Origin: Melampsora larici-populina 98AG31
Taxonomy: Eukaryota > Basidiomycota > Pucciniomycetes > Pucciniales > Melampsoraceae
DNA length: 64,000 nt
Assembly: GCF_000204055.1 (NCBI RefSeq)
Contig: NW_006768796.1
Coordinates: 939,092-1,003,091, forward strand
Reading direction: 5' to 3'
Shown: piece by piece, positions 45,060-54,765 of the stretch
Layout: each line of letters begins with the position of its first letter
Position numbering within the stretch: position 1 is the first letter of the stretch
Position numbers and translations under genes: made by a program
Notes under the pieces: model-generated
The model's database searches: none
Seen by the model: the letters and a program-made list of their open reading frames with translations, nothing else
Told to the model about the DNA's origin: nothing

Positions 45060-46455
45060 ATAGCATTACTTTTGCTAAAAAGTTTGGCCCAATCGAGAAA
45101 AAATAAAACAGAATGTAGACCCAGAATCCGCCGCAGCAGAGAGAAAATTTTTGGGGTGCTGTGGGCTGTGGTGTGAGCACCCATCAATTTCCCAGCTGCC
45201 GCCAAAAAAAATTCATACATATTCTCCATATCCCGGTTGATCACTTCGTTTTCCTCATTAACAAGCTTGATCGTCTAGAAAGGATGAACTGTCGTTAGAG
45301 AAGATTGTCATTGTACATGTAGGAAGTAGATCAATGAATTCTAGATAAAATTGGTGTAAAAATTGAAATCCTTTCAATCTTCTTCATAGATCACAGGCAA
45401 ATTGATCAATTTTGATCTTAATGAAAAAAATGAGTCTCTAGATTACATAAGAGAGCTGCGATTGTCCACAATCTCTTCCATAGGAACAAAGGATGGGGGA
45501 TTAGTTTTTACCAATCAAAAGCAGTTGATGTTTGGATTTTAATGTCTTCAAGAAAACAGAGATCGATCTCGTTCATAGACCATCAATCATAGGATTGTCT
45601 TGTGAGTCATAGGTAAATCGATCGAGAATTGACTGGTTTTGATATTGTTCATAACCAGTCAATGATATTGATGATCTCGATCACCTTGAAAACTGGCACA
45701 CACTTCATCTTTCATAGAATGTTCAATCTCAGACTTTTGTTATGCAGTGGAGCTCGGCACTGGATAGTTTGAAGATATGTAAGATACATCTCATTCAACT
45801 TGCCCTTTTTTTGGATTAGCACAGTAGTTGTGAGCTCCATAAAAGCTTCAACAACATTCCTTAATTTCATTTTTTAAAAAATGCTTGTTATCAACATAAG
45901 AAGAATCATGTAAAAACTTTCACACAACAGATGATCTGTTTGACCGGATTTGACCTAGTGACTAAAACTTATGATCTCCGAACACCAAACACCAGCACAT
46001 TGACTCCAAACTTAATAGTGTTCAACTCGGGACGGTATGGTGGTAAGTATGGGAGAAGGATACCTAGAGATTATATTGGGGATAATCAGTAAGTTGAATG
46101 AAATGCTCCGAAGAGAGAATTGGGAGGAATTGAAGTGATAAAGTGTAATTTTTTTCTTACAGAGATCATCAATTGATTGTCCACCATGGATGCACACGTT
46201 TCCATGATGCAAGAAGCAGTGAGTGTCGTAGTTGAATTTAGTGACAAAAAGGAAGCAATTGACCGGGATTTGGAGAATATGAATTTTTTTGGCGGCAGCT
46301 GGGAAGTCGATGGGATGGATGGGTGCTCACACCACAGCCCACAGCACCCCAAAAATTTTCTCTCTGCTGTGTTGTGACTGCTGCGGCGGATTCTGGGTCT
46401 ACATTCTGTTTTAGTTTTTCTTGATTGGGCCAAGCTTTTAATTAGCAAAAGTAAT
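45060..46455. repeat. About 190-bp inverted arms with 1-kb spacer
   Basis: The left arm (45060-45243) and right arm (46260-46455) are reverse complements with few differences: ATTACTTTTGCTA, TTGGCCCAATC, ACAGAATGTAGACCCAGAAT, GGGTGCTGTGGGCTGTGG and others occur in mirrored order. The right arm has an extra TGTTGTGACTGC block. Transcribed together they would form a long hairpin. Confidence 0.8.
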
Positions 46456-46740
46456 ATAGTCAAGGGACACACATCCAGAATTTCATTGATCATCATTCCA
46501 GTTGGCAATACAAAAACAACAAAACTCAAGGATCAAAGTTGAAATCAAGCCAGCTGAATCCTTTCATCCCACATTAACTCCTGAGCAATCCATCTTTTTG
46601 ATCATATCTTCTTTATCACTCAGAATAAACAAGCATAGAAACCATGAATCAATAATTTAATCAATCACTTGAATTATCACACCAACAAAATCAGAATCAA
46701 AGAAACAAACAGTCAAAATCAATATCAAAATCAAATCAAA

Positions 46741-47352
46741 ATGTTGAGAAATGTCAGATTAGAAAGGTTTTTGAATAGTTTTATGAATGGTAGATCTACA
46801 AATGGTTTAAATGAAACTAAATCAAGTTCACCATCACTTCTGACTCATTTAGCTTCAACTGATACAAACACAAATACAGATACAAATACAACACCTACAA
46901 AATATGGAGCTGATTCTTCATCAAGATCAATGATGACCACTACCTATACACAATCCCCCACCATCACTCAATTTTCTTCTTCTTCTTCTTCACCTTTTTC
47001 CAGCAGTACTCCATTCCCATCCGCATCATCCCCCTCATCATTTCAAAAGATGAAGATGAAAGAAAGAGGATCAGATGAGATGGAATTAGATTTGTTGGGA
47101 TTGGGAGATGAAGGGATCAGATCTAGATCTGGATTTGGATCAGGATCATCTTTATTGGCGAATGTGAACTTATTAGCATCACTTTTGAGACAGAATTGAA
47201 AGTTGAGTCCGTTTGTGAGATCAATTACTCATGTTGTTCCTAGATCTACTCCTACTACTGTTCAGAATCATAAGTCAGATTTTAGGAAACAAAGGAATGG
47301 GTTGGACGGAGTGGGGTTTAGGAGTTGGTTGAAATACTTGAAATCAAGATGA
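46741..47352 (+). pseudogene. Ser/Thr-rich ORF with one in-frame TGA, possible captured gene
   Basis: ATG at 46741 opens a frame of 204 codons ending at 47352, with a single TGA at 47197-47199. The product starts MLRNVRLERFLNSF, has Thr/Asn and Ser-rich repeats (DTNTNTDTNTT, SSSSSSPFSSS), a charged Gly-rich segment, and after the TGA a basic tail (DFRKQRNGLDG, WLKYLKSR). It does not resemble a transposase. Coding-like bias continues after the TGA, so the stop looks recent, or is read through. The N-terminus could be a mitochondrial presequence (basic, hydrophobic, no acidic residues for 10 residues); this is only a guess. Confidence 0.45.
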
Positions 47353-47512
47353 TAAAAGCTTTTTTTCTCTTGTTGGATCATAAACATAGACGAGTGTAAG
47401 ACCTATGGTCATTACATATACTTAAATAAATTACATCTAATAATTAACACCTAGACTTAAAAGTACATCTTTATATATATCTTTGTTTTCACATTCTACG
47501 CTTGGTTCCTTA

Positions 47513-47658
47513 GCGATTCGGGACTGACTTCCCACCCCTTATCCTTCGGAACCAGGTAAGCGTTATTCATTTCTTTTTCATTCATCATCTTATTTAAAGC
47601 TTGTATATTGTTGGAGCGATTCGGGACTGACTTCCCACCCCTTATCCTTCGGAACCAG
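47513..47658. repeat. Two identical 43-bp units, 103 bp apart
   Basis: GCGATTCGGGACTGACTTCC...CTTCGGAACCAG occurs at 47513-47555 and 47616-47658 without a mismatch. The first is followed by GTAAGC, a good splice donor. A weaker relative, TTGGAGCCAGGTAAGCAC, occurs at 48281-48298. Function unknown. Confidence 0.8.
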
Positions 47659-48094
47659 TCTTACGTACTGTGTTTTGATAGATTATTGAAATCATAAGTC
47701 TCACGGGTTCTAGAAACCTGTCCCGCTGTGTGTTCCACGGCGTCCTCTTTGTGTGAAATCAGTGAAGGTATTTCGATCCTTACAACGAGCTAACAAAAAA
47801 CAAAAAAAAACGAGTTTCATTTCATCTATCTGCCAAGTTTTCCTTTATTCTTAGTGCCAATAAATCTTACATCAATAACAATTGATAGAAGACCAATTGA
47901 ACAAAATCATGTTTGCTGCTTAATCTCCTTAACATTCACATCTTTGGGTCTACATGATTCAAAATGTTATATGAGTTGAGAAACCAGTCAATCTTGTCAA
48001 AACTTGTATTTTATCTTTGTTTTGTTGCTAACTGCTTTTTTCAACTTTGATTCAAAGAGATACTTTTTTATTGTAAGGAGTTGTAGTTAAGCGA

Positions 48095-48262
48095 TACTAC
48101 AATACTATACTTGGTATAGTATAGTATAGTATAGTATAGTATAGTATAGTATAGTATAGTATAGTTGTATCATGTACTATACTATACTATACTGGCTTTT
48201 CAAAGTATAGCCAAAACTATACTATACCCGGTATAGTGCTATACTGGTATAGTATAGTATAG
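48095..48262. repeat. (GTATA)n pentanucleotide repeat
   Basis: At least ten consecutive TATAG units (about 48113-48166), then mirrored ACTAT units and a short spacer. It forms the right subterminal part of the 44903-48273 element, and a similar but less regular block is at its left end. Confidence 0.8.
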
Positions 48263-49110
48263 TGGCAGTGTTGCTCCTACTTGGAGCCAGGTAAGCACAT
48301 CATTCAGTTGTCTTTCATATCTTGTCTTGTGTGTGTTTGGGTTAGTGTAGTAGCTGATTAGAAGGAGACTCTCCTACTCGGAGCCAGCTGTTTTGGAATA
48401 TAGAGACGTTATATTGGTGATTTCAAGCTTACAAGCTTATCCAAATTCCCCGGTGAAGGTTCTGTCTATAGAACCTTACAACCGGCTGTGTGAGGGTTAC
48501 ATAGTTGCAGGAGGTTTTGAAATGATGGTCTTTCAACAATCAAAAACGGGAGATCACTATCGGCTATAAAATAACACACGTGCGTCTTGAGGGTAGCGAG
48601 GTTGAGTTTGTTCTATCAGAATGTATTGTCAATTTGTGTGAGCTATCAAATTTTGATAATGAAATCATTAAAAACATAAAAGGACTCACCGTATGACCCG
48701 TTTTGTTCTTGTTTAAAGCTCCAGTGATGGTCCCTTGATCAAGTAAATTGCCATCGCACACACAATGTTTGATTTCAAGGTGGTTCTTCATGGACAATGT
48801 ACTACCTCTAGGATCACGAGTCAAATCCTTCCCACATTCTTTTCCATTGGCCATTACAAATATACACTTGTTTTTTGTGAATTGGTTAGCTTGACAAAAT
48901 CTTCCAAACCCAGCTGATACGAGTGGTGGGAGTTGAAGAAATATCACCAAGATCGGAGTTTTTGGCTTGGGAGGCGGTGTCAGTGGAAATATCAGGGGCT
49001 GAAGACATATTGATTGAGCAATTTGAGTTTAATTCAACAATGATTGAGCGGTGATGATCCAGATTCCAAAGTTCAATATTGTATTATTGATTCAACAACA
49101 ATGATGTATG

Positions 49111-50445
49111 TACAGTCAGTGACAAAAAGTTTACGTACCTTGACTACATATGTAATAGTGCAGTGAGGTCTATGAGTGTTTTTGTCCTCAAGCATCTTCT
49201 CGATACCAACCCCAAACCTCTTAGAAAATGAAGACCTGCACCCTTTCTTCCACCCGAAAGACTTCCATCGTTTACATGCACCAAATTGGCATTCCTGGCA
49301 CTCAAATTGCTAAAAAAAACTGGGCCATTCCAAGTCTACTGTCTACACAGTCATCTACAATGACCGTAAAAAACGTGTATCAACGACCTCAAAAACCCTC
49401 GGAAGACCGAAGAAATTCTCAGAACGTGATCAGCGAACTTTGAAGCAAATTTTTAAAAAAAACCAACACACTTCAGCTGCCTGGATCGCTAGCAAACTAC
49501 CAATTAAAGCAAGTCTTCAAACAATCCAATCAGAAATTCAAAGACTTGGATTTAACTCTCGAGTGGCAGTAGTCAAGCCTTATCTCAAGAGCCAACACAT
49601 TCTAAGGTGTCTTCAGTTTGCTAAACAGTACAAAAATTGGACTTACAATGATTGGAAGAAGGTCATATGGACCAATGAGTCGTCTTTTGAAATAGGAAAG
49701 CCTTCAAAGAAGGTTTGGGTGTGGTGTAAGCCCGGTGAAAAATACAACCAAGATTGTTTAGCACCAAGTTTCAAGAGTGGACAAACTTTGGTAATGATCT
49801 GGGGCGCATTCACAGCCGAAATTCGCTTGCCAATGATCATAATGCCCCCAGGACGTCGATCTGGACCCAATTTTGTCAATTTGATCTATCGACGCATCAT
49901 CGAACCATTTATCAGCTCACCTAATTGTCCACATGATCTTATCTTGATGGAGGATGGAACCCCAGTACACACAAGTAAAGTGGCAAAAGAATGGAGAGAT
50001 CAACATTCAATTACAAAGTTAAATTGGCCAGCAAACAGTCCAGACTTGAACCTGATTGAGAACCTCTGGAAAATAATAGAAAAAAATGTTTCTGAAAAAC
50101 GTCACCCTCACACACCTCAAGAAATGTGTGAAGCCCTGTTTACCAAGTGGAAAGCAATCCCTCACAGCAAGCTTCAAGCTTTAGTTGAATCCATGCCTTA
50201 TTGGATCAAGGCTGTGATCAAGGCAAAGGGTAGACACACTTGCTGGTAAAAATCATTGTATTCTAGAGTCTACATTACAATTACACATCCTGAAATTTGA
50301 TCATAGATACTCTGACGAGTGGCCATCTAGACTGTGTGCTTTAAGGTATAGAAGTACATGAGATGTTGAGTACAATATGCTTCTTGAGAGTTGCCAAATC
50401 GGTCAGTTATAGTACAGGTACGTAAACTTTTTGTCACCGACTGTA
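49111..50445. mobile_element. Tc1/mariner element
   Basis: TIR TACAGTC(A/G)GTGACAAAAAGT at both ends extends through TTACGTACC. It includes the TA target dinucleotide on each side (49111-49112, 50444-50445). About 1.33 kb, one transposase gene on the plus strand. It is inserted 5' of the broken hAT transposase start. Confidence 0.9.
49228..50249 (+). pseudogene. Tc1-like transposase, frameshifted
   Basis: The first segment (49228 to about 49317) encodes a helix-turn-helix start (MHQIGIPGTQIAKK). A run of eight A at about 49310-49317 changes frame; the next frame gives TGHSKSTVYTVIYND and a GRPKKFSERD linker, then runs open to 50249. The catalytic region has WTNESSFE, LMEDGTPVHTS and NSPDLNLIENLW. 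In the family the first position is D-E-S, so the first catalytic Asp is Asn here (49674-49676), while the second Asp and the Glu are kept. The enzyme is very probably inactive. Confidence 0.85.
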
Positions 50446-50718
50446 CAGAGTGAGGAGTCCAGATGATATTTTGTTAGGGCAAAATTCAATTTTTTTGACC
50501 CGGACCGGTCAAAAAAGCCCTTGGTCTGGGTTCAATTCCTGGCAATGGCAATTCTTTTGGCCTGATCGCCGGATATCCGTCGGATACTTTGTCCGGTTAT
50601 CGGATCTGACAATTCTGGCGGATAAGAGCTGGTCTTTTTTCTAAAGTATCCGCCAGTTTGGTTGGCAAAGTGGGCTTATCCCACCAGATAGTTGCCAGGT
50701 GGCACCTTGACTCTATAC

Positions 50719-51242
50719 CTCTCTCTCCCCAACACTACCTCAATCTGACTCCTTGAGGATCTTTGACTGATCACTTGTCATTGTCTCTTTGGAGTCAGTC
50801 AGTCTGTAATTAAAACATGTACTTTGGTTCTAGAAAGCTTTCCACCACTTGTGTGGTGTAGACCTTCCAACTCACACCTTATAAAGGTATATAATAAATT
50901 CCTAAACCTTCCTTCCTTCCTCTCCTTCAGTGAGGACACTCAAAGTCCTTACAGTTACTTCCTTCATGGATATATCTTGCATTGCGTCCCTTGAGCAAGT
51001 GGCAAATATCCTGGGTTCTGAAAACTGTTGTGCACATTGGGGTGAATCTCTTATATACAGCTATGAAGAAGAATATGTGTGACAAGGGAGTATAGTAAAT
51101 TGACCCTTGACAACCCATTACAACAAATAATTCATCTCCTGCCATCTGCTTCCAACAGATATTTGATCACAGAGGTAGCAAAAACCTTGAAGTTGTTTTA
51201 CATGCACTTTCACACCACACATGTTGTGGTAGAAAAATCAAG
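50719..51242. other. Intergenic region
   Basis: No supported gene. Short overlapping ORFs at 50927-51145 and 51079-51261 are antisense to each other and carry no motif. Confidence 0.5.
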
Positions 51243-51476
51243 TCATCTCTTAACAATCTGAGAGCCACAGTTGCAAGTTTTGGGTATAGGGTTGTTTGAT
51301 TGACACCAAGTCTGACACTCCATCTCAGAACAACTCATATCTACGTCAACATTAACCAATGCTTCATCAGCTGATATGATTCCTTTTTCGCTCTTGGAAT
51401 TCTTGATCATGGCACCAAAAGATTGATTGACTGATACAAAGATCACAAAGATGGTGGCAATGATGCTGAGATTCAT
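51243..51476 (-). CDS. Small secreted cysteine-containing protein (77 aa)
   Basis: Single exon, ATG at 51476, stop at 51243. Residues 1-21 are a clear signal peptide (MNLSIIATIFVIFVSVNQSFG). The middle is acidic (DEALVNVDVDM) and the last about 30 residues hold five Cys in the pattern C-x4-C-x3-C-x10-C-x-C. Size and pattern match the broad class of small secreted proteins in plant-pathogenic fungi. No specific family is recognised. The odd Cys number suggests a free Cys, dimer or missing exon. Confidence 0.6.
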   Translation of the reverse strand: MNLSIIATIFVIFVSVNQSFGAMIKNSKSEKGIISADEALVNVDVDMSCSEMECQTWCQSNNPIPKTCNCGSQIVKR

Positions 51477-54130
51477 GATGAGATTTCTAATTGGTTGAGC
51501 AAGGCTTAGTAATGTAATATTGTGGCAAAGTTTAGGTTAATTATCTCAAAACTCACCAGAATGCTAGAGCAACAGGGTTTGAGAAATTGTGTGTGCGGGC
51601 AAAAACGGATAGTGTATAAACCTCTCAAAAGGGCAAAGAAAGGGACCATAAAGTATGAGCTCAGTCTGTTTATAAACAATATCTCCAAAATTGGCTGAAA
51701 AAAATTGGTGAGAAACATACCCAGACAAGTGTGCAGGTTAGACAAATCACTCGATGAGATGATTGGATTGGATGGCAAATCATCATCAAAGTAGGCCACT
51801 TTTATATCCGTTGATGACCGCCTGGGTCGATGTCTGTCCGACTCTTCCCGGTCATCAGGTTCTGGAACATGATGCTGCGTATGATAGCATCGCCTTATGC
51901 AGATTCAGATCGCGATTGCTTTCAGCTGTGGACATCGTCGTGTTTTGGAAGGTGGAGAAGCTAGTTGTGGCCATATATGTTGATTTTCCTTTGAATTTTT
52001 GGTCTGCGCTTTCAGCACGTAAAACGGCTATTGTCGACCATGTTTTGCATCGCGGAGAAGCTGAGTGGAAACCCGAGCGTGATGATGATCTAAAGAATGA
52101 CAATCGAGCGAGTCAGTTTAATTTTTGTAACAAGCATCAACATGTATGTAATACAACATCAGGCTGGATAACACGATTTGCTGAGATGTGAGAGAAATGA
52201 GGTGGAGCCAACACGCGGAGCCGAATGATATATAAGCGAGTGGTTGATATACGGGGATGGGTATCACGCAGCCCCTTATTGGAAACACAGAGTGGTGTAT
52301 GAAGCATTTCTTTTGATCTTTCCCGCTCCGCTCAAATTGCGTAAGTCTTTTGGTGTCTGAGGTTTCTATTGGTTGACATTAACAGTGTGAGTGTCAGTGA
52401 AGACAGAAGGAAGCCAGAGGAAGCCCTCACCGCCGCTACAGAAACCAAATGGTCACATAAGTGTATTGATCCATGGTAAATATCAGGTCTTGAATGCGAT
52501 GGAGAAAACGCCAATGGCAGGTTTTGAACACGATCGAGAACATAAATAGCAACAGATCAGTGATCATAAACCTGGAACATTTATCTCAATCGATTGACCT
52601 TCTCAATAGGATATCTAAACTTTCCTCAAATGCTGCTTCAACGAATCCTAGACTTGTATCCATCATCATCTTAAACCCGACCTTCTACATGTAAGTCTCA
52701 TTCAAAAGAATCAAAAACAAAACACTTCTAAAAGATCAATGAATATCGCTGGTTGTGGAGATCAGATCACCTGATTCAAATTCATCAGGTTTAACTCAAG
52801 TAATTGGCTTAATCCCCATACCTCGCCCATCTTGATTCATTTAGAAGATTTTGATCGATCTCAAGACAATTTAATTCATTGAGAAACTCTAATCTTTACG
52901 TTCTTAATGACTTTTCTGGTTCAATTTGGATTGTTGATCGTCACAGTTTCACAAAAAGCTAACCTATTTCCTCATGTTTCTGAATCTACAGAAGGGGAAA
53001 AGTCTACGTTAAAACCAACACAGGATCCAGATCAGCAAGTGATAAAACATGAGGTTTAATCAGTTGATGATCAGGAGTAAGTAGATTCATTGGGTAAATA
53101 TCATTTGACAAAAAGCCTTCAGTAAAGTATTCAATCTGTTTGGATTTCAAATCACATCCTGTGTCAACTTGATTGTTGTATCATCAACTGAATTTTCAAC
53201 TCTTGTTCCAAGATACTTATATGCTATGTACCTCTTCAGTGAACTCTAACTACATTTGTTACTTGTCAAGTTCACTCAAAGTCTGGAGTATAGGACCTCA
53301 AGATAAGATCTGAACCCTTGAAATTTTCCATGCAAGCTCAAAATGGTATAAGCTGGACCTGTAATTCATACATCTTTTGTACTCAAAGGTAATTTCATTT
53401 TTTTCACTAGATTACCAGTCTGTTTCTTGAGAGACCTTCAACTTAACTATGGACATAGTTAAGATGTATTGACATGATTTTTGATCTGTATGTCATTTAG
53501 TACTACTTATACCACTTCACTCTGTACCATTCCTCAACACAACAACAATCTCAATGATTGAACTAAAAATTTCAATCTTCATAACATAAAGAGAAAGAGA
53601 ATTAAGATTCATAGGATTCTTTAGTTGTTTATCAAAAATGACACCTTTAATTAGTAGAATCATTTCATTGTCAGATTGAATTATAATTGCAATGTATGCT
53701 GATGATTTATAAAAACATCAAGAGTTGTTGAAGAATGAGGTTTTGGAACCTACAGGGTTTTATCAAGGCTGTACAGCTCCAGTTGGGTTAGATTCACACA
53801 AGGATGCTATTGGCATTTTTCCAAAGAAAAAAACAGCAAGAAAAAATTCAAAAGAATCATCTGAGAAGACATTGTGTTGATTTGGTTTGGCTGTTTGTTG
53901 AATGCTTGGGTGTGAATGTTTTGGGGTGATTTTCACAATAAAAATTGTTCACTGTTTTGATTTTCTTGAATATTTGTTTGTATCATATAATTATCTGCCT
54001 TGTTGTTCTTCTTGATATTGCACCCAATCCCCAAGCAAGTTGATGGTGAGATTTTTACTATATTTATTGAAATTGACTAATTGAAATCTATTAATGATGA
54101 CCTGAGGCTGAATCATATCTTTTAGCTAAT
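51477..54130. other. Gene-poor region with doubtful small ORFs
   Basis: ORFs at 51763-52191 (plus) and 51855-52103 (minus) overlap antisense, and I cannot choose between them. At 52907-53059 (plus) a 50-codon ORF starts MTFLVQFGLLIVTVS, signal-like, then Pro/Glu/Lys-rich; it could be a tiny secreted peptide but has no Cys and no homologue I know. The remainder is AT-rich with nothing recognisable. Confidence 0.35.
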
Positions 54131-54285
54131 AAGGGTACAAAAACCTCCAAAACCCATATGATAAACCCAATATGAAAAACCTGTTCCAACCCATTTGATT
54201 TTTGGGTTTTTGCAGGAAAATTGTAAAATTCAAACTGGTTTGGACTGGTTTTTCATATGGGTTTTTGATGTTTGTGTACCCTTAA
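54131..54285. mobile_element. About 155-bp MITE
   Basis: Left end AAGGGTACAAAAACCTCCAA, continuing AACCCATATGA. The right end is the inverse with four differences (TCATATGGGTTTTTGATGTT...TACCCTT). AAT on both sides could be the target duplication. The ends resemble the hairpin MITEs at 4803 and 5607 (TACAAA.CC..CAACCCA), so they may belong to one family. Confidence 0.6.
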
Positions 54286-54569
54286 TTAAAAGGTTTACAA
54301 TGCATGAGAATTGAATCACATGAATCTCCATGCAGTAAAAATTGTCATTTTAAAACAAAGTAGTGAAAAAACAATAGCTCAACTTCACTCAAGCCTCAAC
54401 CACCTGACATTGGTATCCAATGTTGCGCAAACGTTATTGTGCAGCCTATGCACTTGATGAGGGGTGTAAGGATCAAATTTCAATTATGGTTACTACAAGG
54501 GACATATTTTTTGAAATACTGTTAGTATTGAAAACTTGTACCCTCCAGAGAAAGTTTTAAAGCTGAGGA

Positions 54570-54765
54570 CCTTTTGAGCACAAGGATAATGATATCCTTG
54601 CGTACCGGAAGGGACAGGTGAAGGCTTATCCTGCCCTGTCTGCAATGGCCATGCTTGCCATTCCAGAAACCAGCTACCCTTCTGAGCATGTCTTTTCCAA
54701 AGGCTGTGCTGTCCTTCAATATGCAAGATTGTTACTCAACCCTGATATTACTGTTGAGTGACTTC
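54570..54765 (+). pseudogene. Relic of a hAT transposase dimerisation domain
   Basis: Plus-strand frame: DNDILAYRKGQ, then AYPALSAMAMLAIPETSYPS, then EHVFSKG and LLLNPD, then stop. This is the usual C-terminal block of hAT transposases (D-I-L-x-Y...YP-x-L-S...A-I-P-x-T-S-x-P-S-E-x-x-F-S). The preceding domains are not recognisable, so it is an old fragment. Confidence 0.7.

Larger units (their letters stand above)
44903..48273. mobile_element. 3.4-kb TIR element with GTATA-rich ends and cargo ORF
   Basis: CAACACTGCCACTATACTAT at 44904 is inverted at the right end (GTATAGTGGCAGTGTTG, ending 48273). The sequence next to both ends is made of GTATA/TATAC repeats (44930-45050 and 48095-48260). 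CTCCTA on either side may be a target duplication. No transposase is recognisable inside. Instead there is a pair of about 190-bp inverted arms (45060-45243, 46260-46455), an ORF of non-transposon appearance (46741-47352) and a duplicated 43-bp motif. Confidence 0.65.
42941..49020 (-). pseudogene. hAT transposase, broken
   Basis: The N-terminal piece near 49010-48564 starts MSSAPDIST and contains a BED finger (CGKDLTRDPRGSTLSMKNHLEIKH). Its frame shifts between SWVWK and the CQANQFTKNKC segment. The rest lies beyond the nested element: SISITQDAWM...GHFI, TADNISTNAAIGQL, CVAHVINLSAKEGL, V-P-T-R-W-N-S-S, and the C-terminal dimerisation block FLAIPATSCPSEGQFNQ (42941-43153). Several frame changes separate these blocks, for example at about 44340 and 44000. 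Non-functional. Confidence 0.7.
42700..50710. mobile_element. 8.0-kb hAT element with two nested insertions
   Basis: TIR TCAAGGTGCCACC(C/T)GGC(G/A)AC at both ends, and an exact 8-bp target duplication CTCTATAC (42692-42699, 50711-50718). Subterminal regions share GGATATCCGxCGG and GGATACG words. It carries a broken hAT transposase (minus). A Tc1/mariner element (49111-50445) and another TIR element (44903-48273) are inserted in it. Removing both leaves about 3.3 kb, a normal hAT size. Confidence 0.85.

Noticed and set aside
51763..52191. 142-codon ORF as a gene
   Set aside because: An antisense ORF of similar quality overlaps it, and neither has a motif or clear splice sites.
53690..53720. 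Peptide MYADDL, like the catalytic motif of reverse transcriptases
   Set aside because: Followed at once by a stop; no other reverse transcriptase motif nearby in any frame. Six residues can arise by chance.
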